From NCBI GenBank assembly GCA_964582375.1, contig CAZORL010000026.1, positions 1 through 21,398 on the forward strand: a DNA stretch of 21,398 nucleotides, in the 5' to 3' direction. This document shows positions 7,154 to 14,171 of the stretch, piece after piece. The notes under the pieces were generated by a model. That model made no database searches and was not told the DNA's origin. It was given only the letters and a program-made list of their open reading frames with translations. A program made the translations under genes and the position numbers. Positions within the stretch are counted from its first letter, which is position 1. The number at the start of each line of letters is the position of its first letter. This DNA is from CAKSQF01 sp964582375 (GTDB lineage: Bacteria > Bacillota > Clostridia > Oscillospirales > CAG-272).

Positions 7154-9469
7154 TCAGACTTTATTCTTCGGTTTGCAGAGTGTAATCACGATATACGCCA
7201 CTCCGCCGAGTATGATCAGCGTCAGGACGAACGCAACGATCGCCGTTGTCAGTCCGCCATCGCTTTTTTTATTTGAAATATCGCCGTCACTCGGCGTATC
7301 GTCGACGATCGGCGTCTCGGGTGGGATATCGACACTCGGAGGTGTCACCTTTTCGTTCTCGGGGAACAGTCCGTCCCTTGCTAATTTCACATACAGATAT
7401 GTGTTTCCGTTTGGCGTATACTCATCGCCGGGGGCATACAATTTCTCGCCATCGGTATAACCAAGGCAGGAATAGCCGTTTGGCAGATCGATATCTATCG
7501 TCGGAAGTGTCACGCTCTCGCCGCCTTTTACATATGCGACGGGCGAGTTCCAAATCTTTAGCTGATTGCCCTCACCGACATTATTAACAACACGAACATT
7601 GACATTGTCGGTGAAATAATAATCGCCCGCCTCATTTATCATGACGACATAGAGCGAGTTGATAGCACCCTCTGTCATATCGAGAAGTGATGTGTCTATC
7701 TCGATCGCCGCATTTTTGCCTACTCTGCACTCGTATCTGTCAAGAAGTTTTCCGTTTATATAGATCTCGGCATGGCGATGCGACGTATGTCTTGTTCTGA
7801 TCGAAAGTGTCAGTTTGCCGCTGCCCTTCTCTATTATGTAATCAGCGGCGGCAGATCCGACGGCAGAGCTTTCCTCGGCAACCTTGATATCATCAGATTT
7901 CAGTGTCAAAAACAGTCGATCCGAGCGTGACATGCCCGAATTGTCAATGCTCATATTCTTTGCCGCAAATGCGGTGTCCAACCATGCGACCCTGTCGTAC
8001 ATCCACTCGCTCATCAGCTTATACTCTTCGTTAAAGTTGCCGAGCTTCAGTTTTGAATCATGCCAACATTTCGGGAGACCGATCTTTTTACAGCTTTTGT
8101 CAGCTTCTTTATGTATATAGGCGTAATAGATCTGCATGGAGTCGAGCATTTCATCAACATAGGGACGTATCTCGAACCATCTGTTTGCCATTTTCGTTGC
8201 ATATACCGGGTCGGCGCAAAGCTTTTTCCACCACTCGGCACGCCCTGCGACGTCGAGCCAGCAGTCGTGAGCGTATGTATCACCCGAAAGTGCCACTCTG
8301 TTTGCACTTGAAAGGTCGAAATCCCAGCAAGGTCCGAAATGTATCTTGCCGTCCTCGATATAAAGATATATCGACAGGCATCCGAACTCGAAGTTTTTGA
8401 AAAGCTCGAATATCATATGATAATCGATCATTGAATCAACATCGACAAACTCGCTGTAATGCTGACCGGTTGCCGTACAGAATGTCGGGCTGTATATCGC
8501 CTGCTCGAATTTGTTCAAAAGATTTTTTACCTCTCTGAGCATCTTCGGATTGCTTGCCACCGCCTCGGGGCTTTTGATCTGTATCGGCATACCGTGGGAT
8601 GTATAAAACTTTTCCTTATCGCTGTCCATTCGGGCATCATATTCGATCAGGATGCCCGACATCATGTCCCAGGAGGATGTATCGATGTAATCAGACAACT
8701 TATAGCCTTCAAATTTGCCGTTTGTCACCCACATGAGGTTCGACTTCATCCGATCGGCAAGGGCATCGATATCAGCGTTTGAAAGTCCTTGCGCTCTGCC
8801 TATCGCACCTGCGGCAAGCTCGGCACGCTCCTCCCAATCGGTGATATTTATGCTCGTTTCGTCAACTCGGAGCTTTTCGACAAGCGAGTAAAGTCCGCGA
8901 TACTCACCGTTCATGTAAACGATGACCCATCTTGACTCAAGATAGGGCATACCGAGCATTCCCGACAGATCATAAACAAGCTTGTTGCGCATGCTTGTGA
9001 TGTCATAGAAGTTTGCTATCAACACCCAATGTCGACTCTCGCCCATTCCGAGCAGGTCTGCCTTGTGGTCAAGCTTTATTCTGTATGAATATTTTGCGGC
9101 GTCACCGAGTCTGAATTCGTTTGTCTCAAACGACGAATTGCCGCGACAGCGTATCTGCATTGCATCGCCGTTATCATCGGTGCATTCGTTTTCATATTCG
9201 GAAAAACGATCGGTCAAAGCCATGCGAAAGCGACCCGATTTATATTCGGTCTTCGAATCGACGATCGCACCGTCATCTGTTGTCAGATAAACCGTCGGGA
9301 GCGTTTCCCCCTCCACTGCCTTGGCGATTGCCGAGGCGGTGGAGGATGCTTCGATCTCGTCTGACGACAATGCAAAAGTTGAGAGGGCAGAGAGCATGAT
9401 GGCCAGTGCCGACAATATTGAGACAGATTTGCGTATGATATTTTTGGGGGTATTATCGGAAATTACCAT
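7154..9469 (-). CDS. Secreted membrane-anchored CotH-family kinase, paralog 2 (short acidic stalk)
   Basis: A 771 aa paralog. The N-terminus has a basic stretch and hydrophobic core (about 11-34) typical of a signal peptide. The CotH body carries CRGNSSF near 108, YSYRIKLDHK near 127, W-LIANFYDITSMRNKL near 148, ILIEYDAR near 273 and FGPCWDFDLSSAN near 378. A beta-rich domain (about 517-627) and an InlB-like repeat (PNGYSCLGYTDGEKLYAPGDE) follow. Its stalk is the plainest of the four: about 30 residues, Pro- and Asp-rich with few Thr (PPSVDIPPETPIVDD). One transmembrane helix (about 741-764) and a short basic tail follow. The ATG at 9469 is preceded by GGAG at a rather long 13-base spacing, so its translation may depend partly on the gene before it, whose stop lies 27 bases upstream. 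Confidence 0.92.
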   Translation of the reverse strand: MVISDNTPKNIIRKSVSILSALAIMLSALSTFALSSDEIEASSTASAIAKAVEGETLPTVYLTTDDGAIVDSKTEYKSGRFRMALTDRFSEYENECTDDNGDAMQIRCRGNSSFETNEFRLGDAAKYSYRIKLDHKADLLGMGESRHWVLIANFYDITSMRNKLVYDLSGMLGMPYLESRWVIVYMNGEYRGLYSLVEKLRVDETSINITDWEERAELAAGAIGRAQGLSNADIDALADRMKSNLMWVTNGKFEGYKLSDYIDTSSWDMMSGILIEYDARMDSDKEKFYTSHGMPIQIKSPEAVASNPKMLREVKNLLNKFEQAIYSPTFCTATGQHYSEFVDVDSMIDYHMIFELFKNFEFGCLSIYLYIEDGKIHFGPCWDFDLSSANRVALSGDTYAHDCWLDVAGRAEWWKKLCADPVYATKMANRWFEIRPYVDEMLDSMQIYYAYIHKEADKSCKKIGLPKCWHDSKLKLGNFNEEYKLMSEWMYDRVAWLDTAFAAKNMSIDNSGMSRSDRLFLTLKSDDIKVAEESSAVGSAAADYIIEKGSGKLTLSIRTRHTSHRHAEIYINGKLLDRYECRVGKNAAIEIDTSLLDMTEGAINSLYVVMINEAGDYYFTDNVNVRVVNNVGEGNQLKIWNSPVAYVKGGESVTLPTIDIDLPNGYSCLGYTDGEKLYAPGDEYTPNGNTYLYVKLARDGLFPENEKVTPPSVDIPPETPIVDDTPSDGDISNKKSDGGLTTAIVAFVLTLIILGGVAYIVITLCKPKNKV

Positions 9470-9496
9470 TTCGAAGCAATTGCTCCTTGATTTTTC

Positions 9497-11806
9497 TTAT
9501 TTGTCTTCTTTGTTCTGCTTTTTCCGGGATATCAGGATAAATGCTGCCCCTGCGGCGACAAGAACGACCACGGTCGAGATGATGACCACCGCATAAGGGA
9601 ACTTCTTCTTTTGAGGTTCTTCGGGGATCGTCGGCTCGGGGATCGTCGGCTCGGGGGTTGTCGGATAGGTCGGTTCGATCGGCTCTTCCTCGACTCTGTC
9701 GGGAAACAGATCGGTTCGCACGATCTTCACCCAAAGTCTGGTGTTTGTGCCGACTGTATACTCACTGCCCTCGGGGTATATCTTATCCCCGTCGGTCCAA
9801 CCGAGTGTTTTATATCCCGTGTATTTTACGCTCGTCTCGGGAAGGGTGACCGTACTGTCCTTTTTGACACGGGTAAGCGGCTGATCACCGAGCTTCAGCG
9901 AATACGAATGTCTGTCATTGCTTGGTTCTGCAGATGCGCGAACGGTCAGATATTCATTGCGATAGTAATTGTTCTCATGATTTACCATGGCGACATAGAT
10001 CACATTGATCTTGCCGTCGGTCAGATCAAGATCCGAGCGTCTGATCTTCACGGTTGCCGTTTTCCGATCGGAACATATGTATCTGCCGATCTTCTTGCCG
10101 TTGACATAGACCTCAGCAAAGCGATGCGAGGTGTGTTCGGTCGTGATGGTCAAAGTAAGGTCGCCCGTGCCGTCGATTTTCAAGAGATAGTCGGCAGGCG
10201 CACATCCGACGATCTTCGGTGCCTCGGTGACAAGTTCGCCGTCCGTTCCTTTAAGCTTCAGCGTCATTCTGTCCGAATGCTGAAGTCCCGCATTCTCCAT
10301 ATTGGGGTCGCGAAGTGACCACTGCTCGTCAAGCCACTCGACTCGCTTGTACATCCAGTCCTTCATCACATTGTATTCGTCTTGGAAGCTCTTGCACTGA
10401 CTGTCACGAATATACCAGTTGGCCGGAGGACCGAGTGTCTCAAAGTTTTTGACTGCCTCATCGTATATATATTTATAGTAGACATCCATCGAGTCGAGCA
10501 TATCGTCAACGAGCGTGCGGATCTCGAACCAACGATCCTCAAGCTTTACGACATACGCAGGATCTCCGAGCAGTTCGTTCCACCACTCCGCTCTGCCGTC
10601 GATATAGAACCACTTATCGTAAAGCATCCAATCATCGGTAAGCGTTACTTGGTTGCCCGAGGCGTTATCGAAATCCCAGCAAGGACCGAAATGTATCTTT
10701 CCGTCCTCGATATAGAGGAATATCGACAAAAATCCGAACTCTATGTTTTTGAAAAGGTTAAAAATTATCTGATAATCGATCGTTGAATCGACATCGAGAA
10801 ATTCGCTGTAATGTCTACCGTCAGCTGTACAGAAGGACGGGCTGTATATTGCCTCCTCAAAATCATCGAGCAGACCTTTGATATAATCGACCATCTCGGG
10901 ATTTGTACCGACCGCGCTCGGCGAGTCTATCTCGATCGGTTTGCCGTGCGCCGTTTTGAACTTTGTACTGTCGCTGTCCATACGATTATCGTACTCGATA
11001 AGATATCCCGAATTGATATTCCAAGAGGAAGTGTCGTAATAATCGGAGATCTTATATTTTTCGAATTTGCCGGAGGTTATCCACGAAAGATCGTTTTCCA
11101 TCTTGCCTTCGAGGGTCTCGGTTTCCTTGTCCGAAAGTCCCTCGGCTCTTGCGATGGCTTTTGCGACCTGCTTTGCACGGTCTTCCCAATCGGTAATGTC
11201 GACCCTTCCCTCGTCGATGCGCAAGCTTTCGACAAGCGAATAAAGTCCTTTATACTCGCCGTTGAAATAAACGACCACCCATCTTGACTCGCAGTACGGC
11301 ATTCCCATCATGCCGGAGAGATCGTAAGTGAGCTTGTTGCGCATGTTTGTCACATCGAAATAGTTCGATATAAGTGCCCAATGGCGGCTCTCACCCATTC
11401 CGAGGAGATCTGCCTTTTCGCCAAGCTTGATCTTATACGAATACTTGCCGCTTTCCTTGACGCCCGGCACCGTAAATGTCGAGTTTCCGCGACATTTGAT
11501 CTGTATCTTCGCACCTTTGTCGGAAGTGTAGGCATTTTCGTATTCAGAAAATCTGTCCGAGAGCGTCATCTGCATCGTCGCAGAACGATATTGTTTTGTA
11601 GTAACAGGTCTTCCCGTCGATGTAGAAAGATGAATAACGGGAAGTTCTTCATTTTCGGCTACAAGTCCCGAGAGGGTCGACCCTGCCTCGGCGGCAAGGT
11701 CGCTTTTTCCATCATCGGCAAATATCGGCGATATTGCCGACAACATCATCGAGACGACAAGCATAAGGGATGCAGCATACTTGATTAAGTTTTTTGACGT
11801 GGTCAT
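9497..11806 (-). CDS. Secreted membrane-anchored CotH-family kinase, paralog 1 (PEPTI-repeat stalk)
   Basis: The first of the four paralogs to be transcribed (769 aa). Signal peptide MTTSKNLIKYAAS... with a likely cut after IFA (about residue 30). CotH body: CRGNSTF near 105, YSYKIKLGEK near 122, W-LISNYFDVTNMRNKL near 143, GYLIEYDNR near 267 and FGPCWDFDNASGN near 373. A beta-rich domain (about 510-625) and an InlB-like repeat (YTGYKTLGWTDGDKIYPEGSE) follow. The short stalk contains tandem IPEPT units, a transmembrane helix (about 736-759) and a long basic tail (SRKKQNKEDK). ATG at 11806 is chosen over an in-frame TTG at 11821 because that TTG is part of the TTGAGG ribosome site, nine bases from the ATG. 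Glucokinase ends 43 bases upstream. Confidence 0.93.
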   Translation of the reverse strand: MTTSKNLIKYAASLMLVVSMMLSAISPIFADDGKSDLAAEAGSTLSGLVAENEELPVIHLSTSTGRPVTTKQYRSATMQMTLSDRFSEYENAYTSDKGAKIQIKCRGNSTFTVPGVKESGKYSYKIKLGEKADLLGMGESRHWALISNYFDVTNMRNKLTYDLSGMMGMPYCESRWVVVYFNGEYKGLYSLVESLRIDEGRVDITDWEDRAKQVAKAIARAEGLSDKETETLEGKMENDLSWITSGKFEKYKISDYYDTSSWNINSGYLIEYDNRMDSDSTKFKTAHGKPIEIDSPSAVGTNPEMVDYIKGLLDDFEEAIYSPSFCTADGRHYSEFLDVDSTIDYQIIFNLFKNIEFGFLSIFLYIEDGKIHFGPCWDFDNASGNQVTLTDDWMLYDKWFYIDGRAEWWNELLGDPAYVVKLEDRWFEIRTLVDDMLDSMDVYYKYIYDEAVKNFETLGPPANWYIRDSQCKSFQDEYNVMKDWMYKRVEWLDEQWSLRDPNMENAGLQHSDRMTLKLKGTDGELVTEAPKIVGCAPADYLLKIDGTGDLTLTITTEHTSHRFAEVYVNGKKIGRYICSDRKTATVKIRRSDLDLTDGKINVIYVAMVNHENNYYRNEYLTVRASAEPSNDRHSYSLKLGDQPLTRVKKDSTVTLPETSVKYTGYKTLGWTDGDKIYPEGSEYTVGTNTRLWVKIVRTDLFPDRVEEEPIEPTYPTTPEPTIPEPTIPEEPQKKKFPYAVVIISTVVVLVAAGAAFILISRKKQNKEDK
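9617..9665. repeat. Tandem 15-base repeat coding PEPTI units in the paralog 1 stalk
   Basis: The unit GGCTCGGGGATCGTC occurs in imperfect tandem copies here and encodes alternating Pro-Glu-Pro-Thr-Ile on the minus strand. The in-frame period of five codons would let the stalk lengthen or shorten by slippage without breaking the gene. Confidence 0.8.
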
Positions 11807-11849
11807 TTTGGAAAACCTCAATTTTTGTTATTTGGGGGTGTATTGCGGA

Positions 11850-12818
11850 TCAGATCTTCTCTGCTCCGAGTGCCGCAGCACCTATAATGCCTGCATCATT
11901 GCCGAGAGTTGCCCTTTCGATGCGTGTGACTCTCGGGCTGTTCTTGGCGTAATTTTCTTTATATACAAGAGCTTTGAGCGGCTCGAACAGAGGGGCACCC
12001 TCGTTGCTGACGCCGCCGCCGATCGAAATGACCTCGGGCTGGAAAATGTTCATTATATTTGCAACTCCGGTCGCAAGATAAGAGATATACTCCTCGCACA
12101 CCTCTTTTGCCGTTTCATCGCCCGTCTCGCGCATGGTGGCAAACGCACTCTTGCCGCTGATCTTGGAGAGGTCGCCGTCACAGCGTTTCCAAAGCTCGCT
12201 GTCGGGGTTCTTCATCATTTTATCTTTTGTTATGTTGATAAGTCCGGTTGCCGACGAATATGCCTCAAAGCATCCGCGTCTGCCGCAGGTACAGGGTCTG
12301 CCGTCCTTTTCGATGACCGTATGTCCAAGTTCCGCACCTGCGTGATTAAAGCCCGAATAGATCTTCTTATCGATGATTATTCCGCCGCCGACGCCCGTTC
12401 CGAGCGTGATCACGACAGCACTCGATGCGCCCTTTGCAGAACCCGCGATCGCCTCACCGAGAGCGGCGGCGTTCGCATCGTTGTCAAGATATATCTTCTC
12501 AAAACCGGTAAGTGCTCTGAGCTTTTCAACGATCGGGTAATTGAGCATGGCTATATTGTTTGCGTACTCAACGACCCCCGTGTCGCTGTTTGCCGTGCCG
12601 GGGGAAGCAATTCCGCAGGATATGATATCATCGGTATTAAGTCCTGCCTCGTTAACAAGCTTTAGGCAAAGCTCCGCCATGACCTTCATTATGCCGTCGG
12701 GATCGCCGCCGTTTTTCGTAGGTGCGCTCACCTTTCTGACAAGGGACAGATCGCTCTTTACAAGACCCACGGCGATATTCGTTCCGCCGAGATCGACGCC
12801 TATATAGTACTTTTTCAT
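11850..12818 (-). CDS. glcK: ROK-family glucokinase
   Basis: A cytoplasmic ATP-dependent sugar kinase, most likely glucose to glucose-6-phosphate, of 322 aa, normal for the family. The N-terminal phosphate loop is GVDLGGTNIAVG (7-18). The catalytic Asp lies in YLDNDANAAALGE (Asp114), and the second nucleotide loop is TLGTGVGGG (138-146). The ROK zinc site is complete: His166 in AELGH and Cys176, Cys178 and Cys183 in CTCGRRGCFE. ATG at 12818 has GGAG eight bases upstream. It sits 23 bases after mrnC and 43 bases before the first CotH paralog, so all share one message. The exact hexose cannot be proved from sequence; the zinc-site layout and length fit Gram-positive GlcK best. Confidence 0.9.
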   Translation of the reverse strand: MKKYYIGVDLGGTNIAVGLVKSDLSLVRKVSAPTKNGGDPDGIMKVMAELCLKLVNEAGLNTDDIISCGIASPGTANSDTGVVEYANNIAMLNYPIVEKLRALTGFEKIYLDNDANAAALGEAIAGSAKGASSAVVITLGTGVGGGIIIDKKIYSGFNHAGAELGHTVIEKDGRPCTCGRRGCFEAYSSATGLINITKDKMMKNPDSELWKRCDGDLSKISGKSAFATMRETGDETAKEVCEEYISYLATGVANIMNIFQPEVISIGGGVSNEGAPLFEPLKALVYKENYAKNSPRVTRIERATLGNDAGIIGAAALGAEKI

Positions 12819-12841
12819 TGTTTTATCTCCTTTTGTTCGGT

Positions 12842-13240
12842 TTATCCGTTATTATTTTCATTAATGCTGTCATTTTGAGGGTAAGCGGTATCGAACAGCT
12901 CGTACATTCTTTGCCTGTCACCCTTCAGCATGAGATAGGCAAAAAGTGCCTCGAGTGCGGTCGCCTTTCGATATTCCGCCGCAGTCGCACTTCGCGGAAC
13001 GGCAGATTTTGTTTGATTTCTCGCGCGTCTGAAGACGTCCGCCTCATCCTCGGTAAAAAGATGCATGATTCGATCGACCGCCTCTGCTTGTTTGACGGCG
13101 GTCACATACTCTGCCGCCATGCGATTCAGGCGTCCCGCACCGCTGTGACCGCTCTTTATCAGACGTTCTCTCACAAGAAGCTCTATCACCGCATCGCCGA
13201 GATAGGCAAGATCTCCCGACGGTATTTGATTTGTTTCCAT
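12842..13240 (-). CDS. mrnC: Mini-ribonuclease III (23S rRNA maturation)
   Basis: A 132 aa RNase III-like protein with the catalytic domain but no double-stranded RNA binding domain, as in Mini-III, which trims the ends of 23S rRNA precursors. The catalytic motif is LAYLGDAVIELLVRE (Asp16), and the second conserved block is EYRKATALEALFAYLMLKG with Glu97. ARNQTKSAVPRSATAAEYR matches the family's central loop. The ATG at 13240 is chosen over an upstream in-frame ATG at 13312 because GGAG lies nine bases before it and because the promoter -35 and -10 boxes cover the longer N-terminus. In many Firmicutes mrnC follows cysS; here it is the first gene of an operon with glucokinase and the CotH array. 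Confidence 0.93.
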   Translation of the reverse strand: METNQIPSGDLAYLGDAVIELLVRERLIKSGHSGAGRLNRMAAEYVTAVKQAEAVDRIMHLFTEDEADVFRRARNQTKSAVPRSATAAEYRKATALEALFAYLMLKGDRQRMYELFDTAYPQNDSINENNNG

Positions 13241-13283
13241 ATATATGATCTCCGAAAAAACGATAGGCAAACTGCCCCCTCTT

Positions 13284-13312
13284 ATTGTATCATGATAACA
13301 AGTTTTTGTCAA
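13284..13312 (-). promoter_or_regulatory. Promoter of the mrnC-glcK-CotH operon, with a palindrome in the spacer
   Basis: On the minus strand TTGACA (13312-13307), a 17-base spacer and TACAAT (13289-13284) form a near-consensus pair about 45 bases before the mrnC start. The spacer and -10 edge hold the imperfect palindrome TTGTATCATGATAACAA (plus strand 13286-13302), centred on TATCATGATA, a plausible operator. No other promoter of this quality was found before any CotH paralog. Confidence 0.85.
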
Positions 13313-13380
13313 GAGCTATAGAAACATTTGTAAAAAACAGTAAAAACAGCCGACAATTTATTGCTAAAAAAGCCGACATT

Positions 13381-13956
13381 TCACCTTGAAAGCTCTTTTT
13401 GAACGACAGATGCCTTATTGTAAAAGCGAAGTGCCTTTATCAGCCCGTTCGTTGCCCTGAAAAACAGGACAGTCGCCCTTCCGTTATGATCTCGTCCGAC
13501 TGCCGCATAGGCATCGATGCAGTCCTCAGATGGTCTGGCGTCGATTACGTTATACGAGTCCGTATCGCCCTTTTCAAAGCTTTCGTAAGGCTCGACCCTT
13601 TCGAGATCCTTTGTCGCAAATTTCACAAGCGTCCTCTCGCTTTTTCCGCCGTAAACTGCGGTGACCGTGAAGGTCGCATGATCGACGGTATATTTATATT
13701 CGATAGACACATATCGCCATGTAAAAAAAACGAGCATCCAGCCGACTATCGGCAATATGGCGATCCCCATCGGGAATTTGATCGCAAGAAGCGTGCAAAG
13801 ACCGCCGAGTATTAGTGCATAGCCGAATATTACCGCAAGTCTTATCAGCCGATACATGCCGCGTGACTCTTTTTTGACCGAAAATTCGGCATAATTTTGA
13901 TTTCCGAACGCCTCATCCGCACGCGCGACAATGTCATCTCTTTTCTCTCTTTTCAT
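13381..13956 (-). CDS. Small membrane protein of unknown function (DUF6106-like)
   Basis: A 191 aa protein with a charged N-terminus (about 30 residues), two adjacent hydrophobic helices (about 36-57 and 60-80, the second followed by FFTWRYVSIEYKYTV) and a C-terminal soluble half. The latter resembles the small beta-sandwich, PH-like modules found behind paired helices (YTVDHATFTVTAVYGGKSERTLVKF and so on). It recalls the Clostridia family DUF6106, but that name is from memory of the pattern only. ATG at 13956; the ribosome site is weak (GGGGT, seven bases upstream). It has its own promoter and is divergent from the GT84-like gene. Its stop is only about 70 bases upstream of the mrnC promoter, with no clear terminator between, so some read-through is possible. 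No enzymatic motif was seen. Confidence 0.75.
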   Translation of the reverse strand: MKREKRDDIVARADEAFGNQNYAEFSVKKESRGMYRLIRLAVIFGYALILGGLCTLLAIKFPMGIAILPIVGWMLVFFTWRYVSIEYKYTVDHATFTVTAVYGGKSERTLVKFATKDLERVEPYESFEKGDTDSYNVIDARPSEDCIDAYAAVGRDHNGRATVLFFRATNGLIKALRFYNKASVVQKELSR

Positions 13957-13994
13957 ATGATAGACCCCGTTTTTCGAATATATTCCACCCTACT

Positions 13995-14022
13995 ATTATA
14001 TCATTTTTTCGATTTTTATCAA
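13995..14022 (-). promoter_or_regulatory. Promoter of the DUF6106-like gene
   Basis: On the minus strand TTGATA (14022-14017), a 16-base spacer and TATAAT (14000-13995) lie about 40 bases before the start codon. No equally good plus-strand promoter was seen in the rest of this divergent spacer for the gene starting at 14172. Confidence 0.7.
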
Positions 14023-14171
14023 GCTATCAAAATGCACAAAATTTCGATTGTTTTATTACAGCTTTTTGCTGATATCTCACAGTAAGTGATGTCAAAAAAG
14101 GTTTTCCGCATAAATTCGCGGTACAAAGCGATAATAAGGTCATAAAGCAGTGGGAGAAAGGATGTCGCAGG

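Noticed and set aside
11781..12665. 294 aa plus-strand open frame opposite glucokinase
   Set aside because: The minus strand carries intact ROK motifs with a good ribosome site, so the opposite frame is a shadow.
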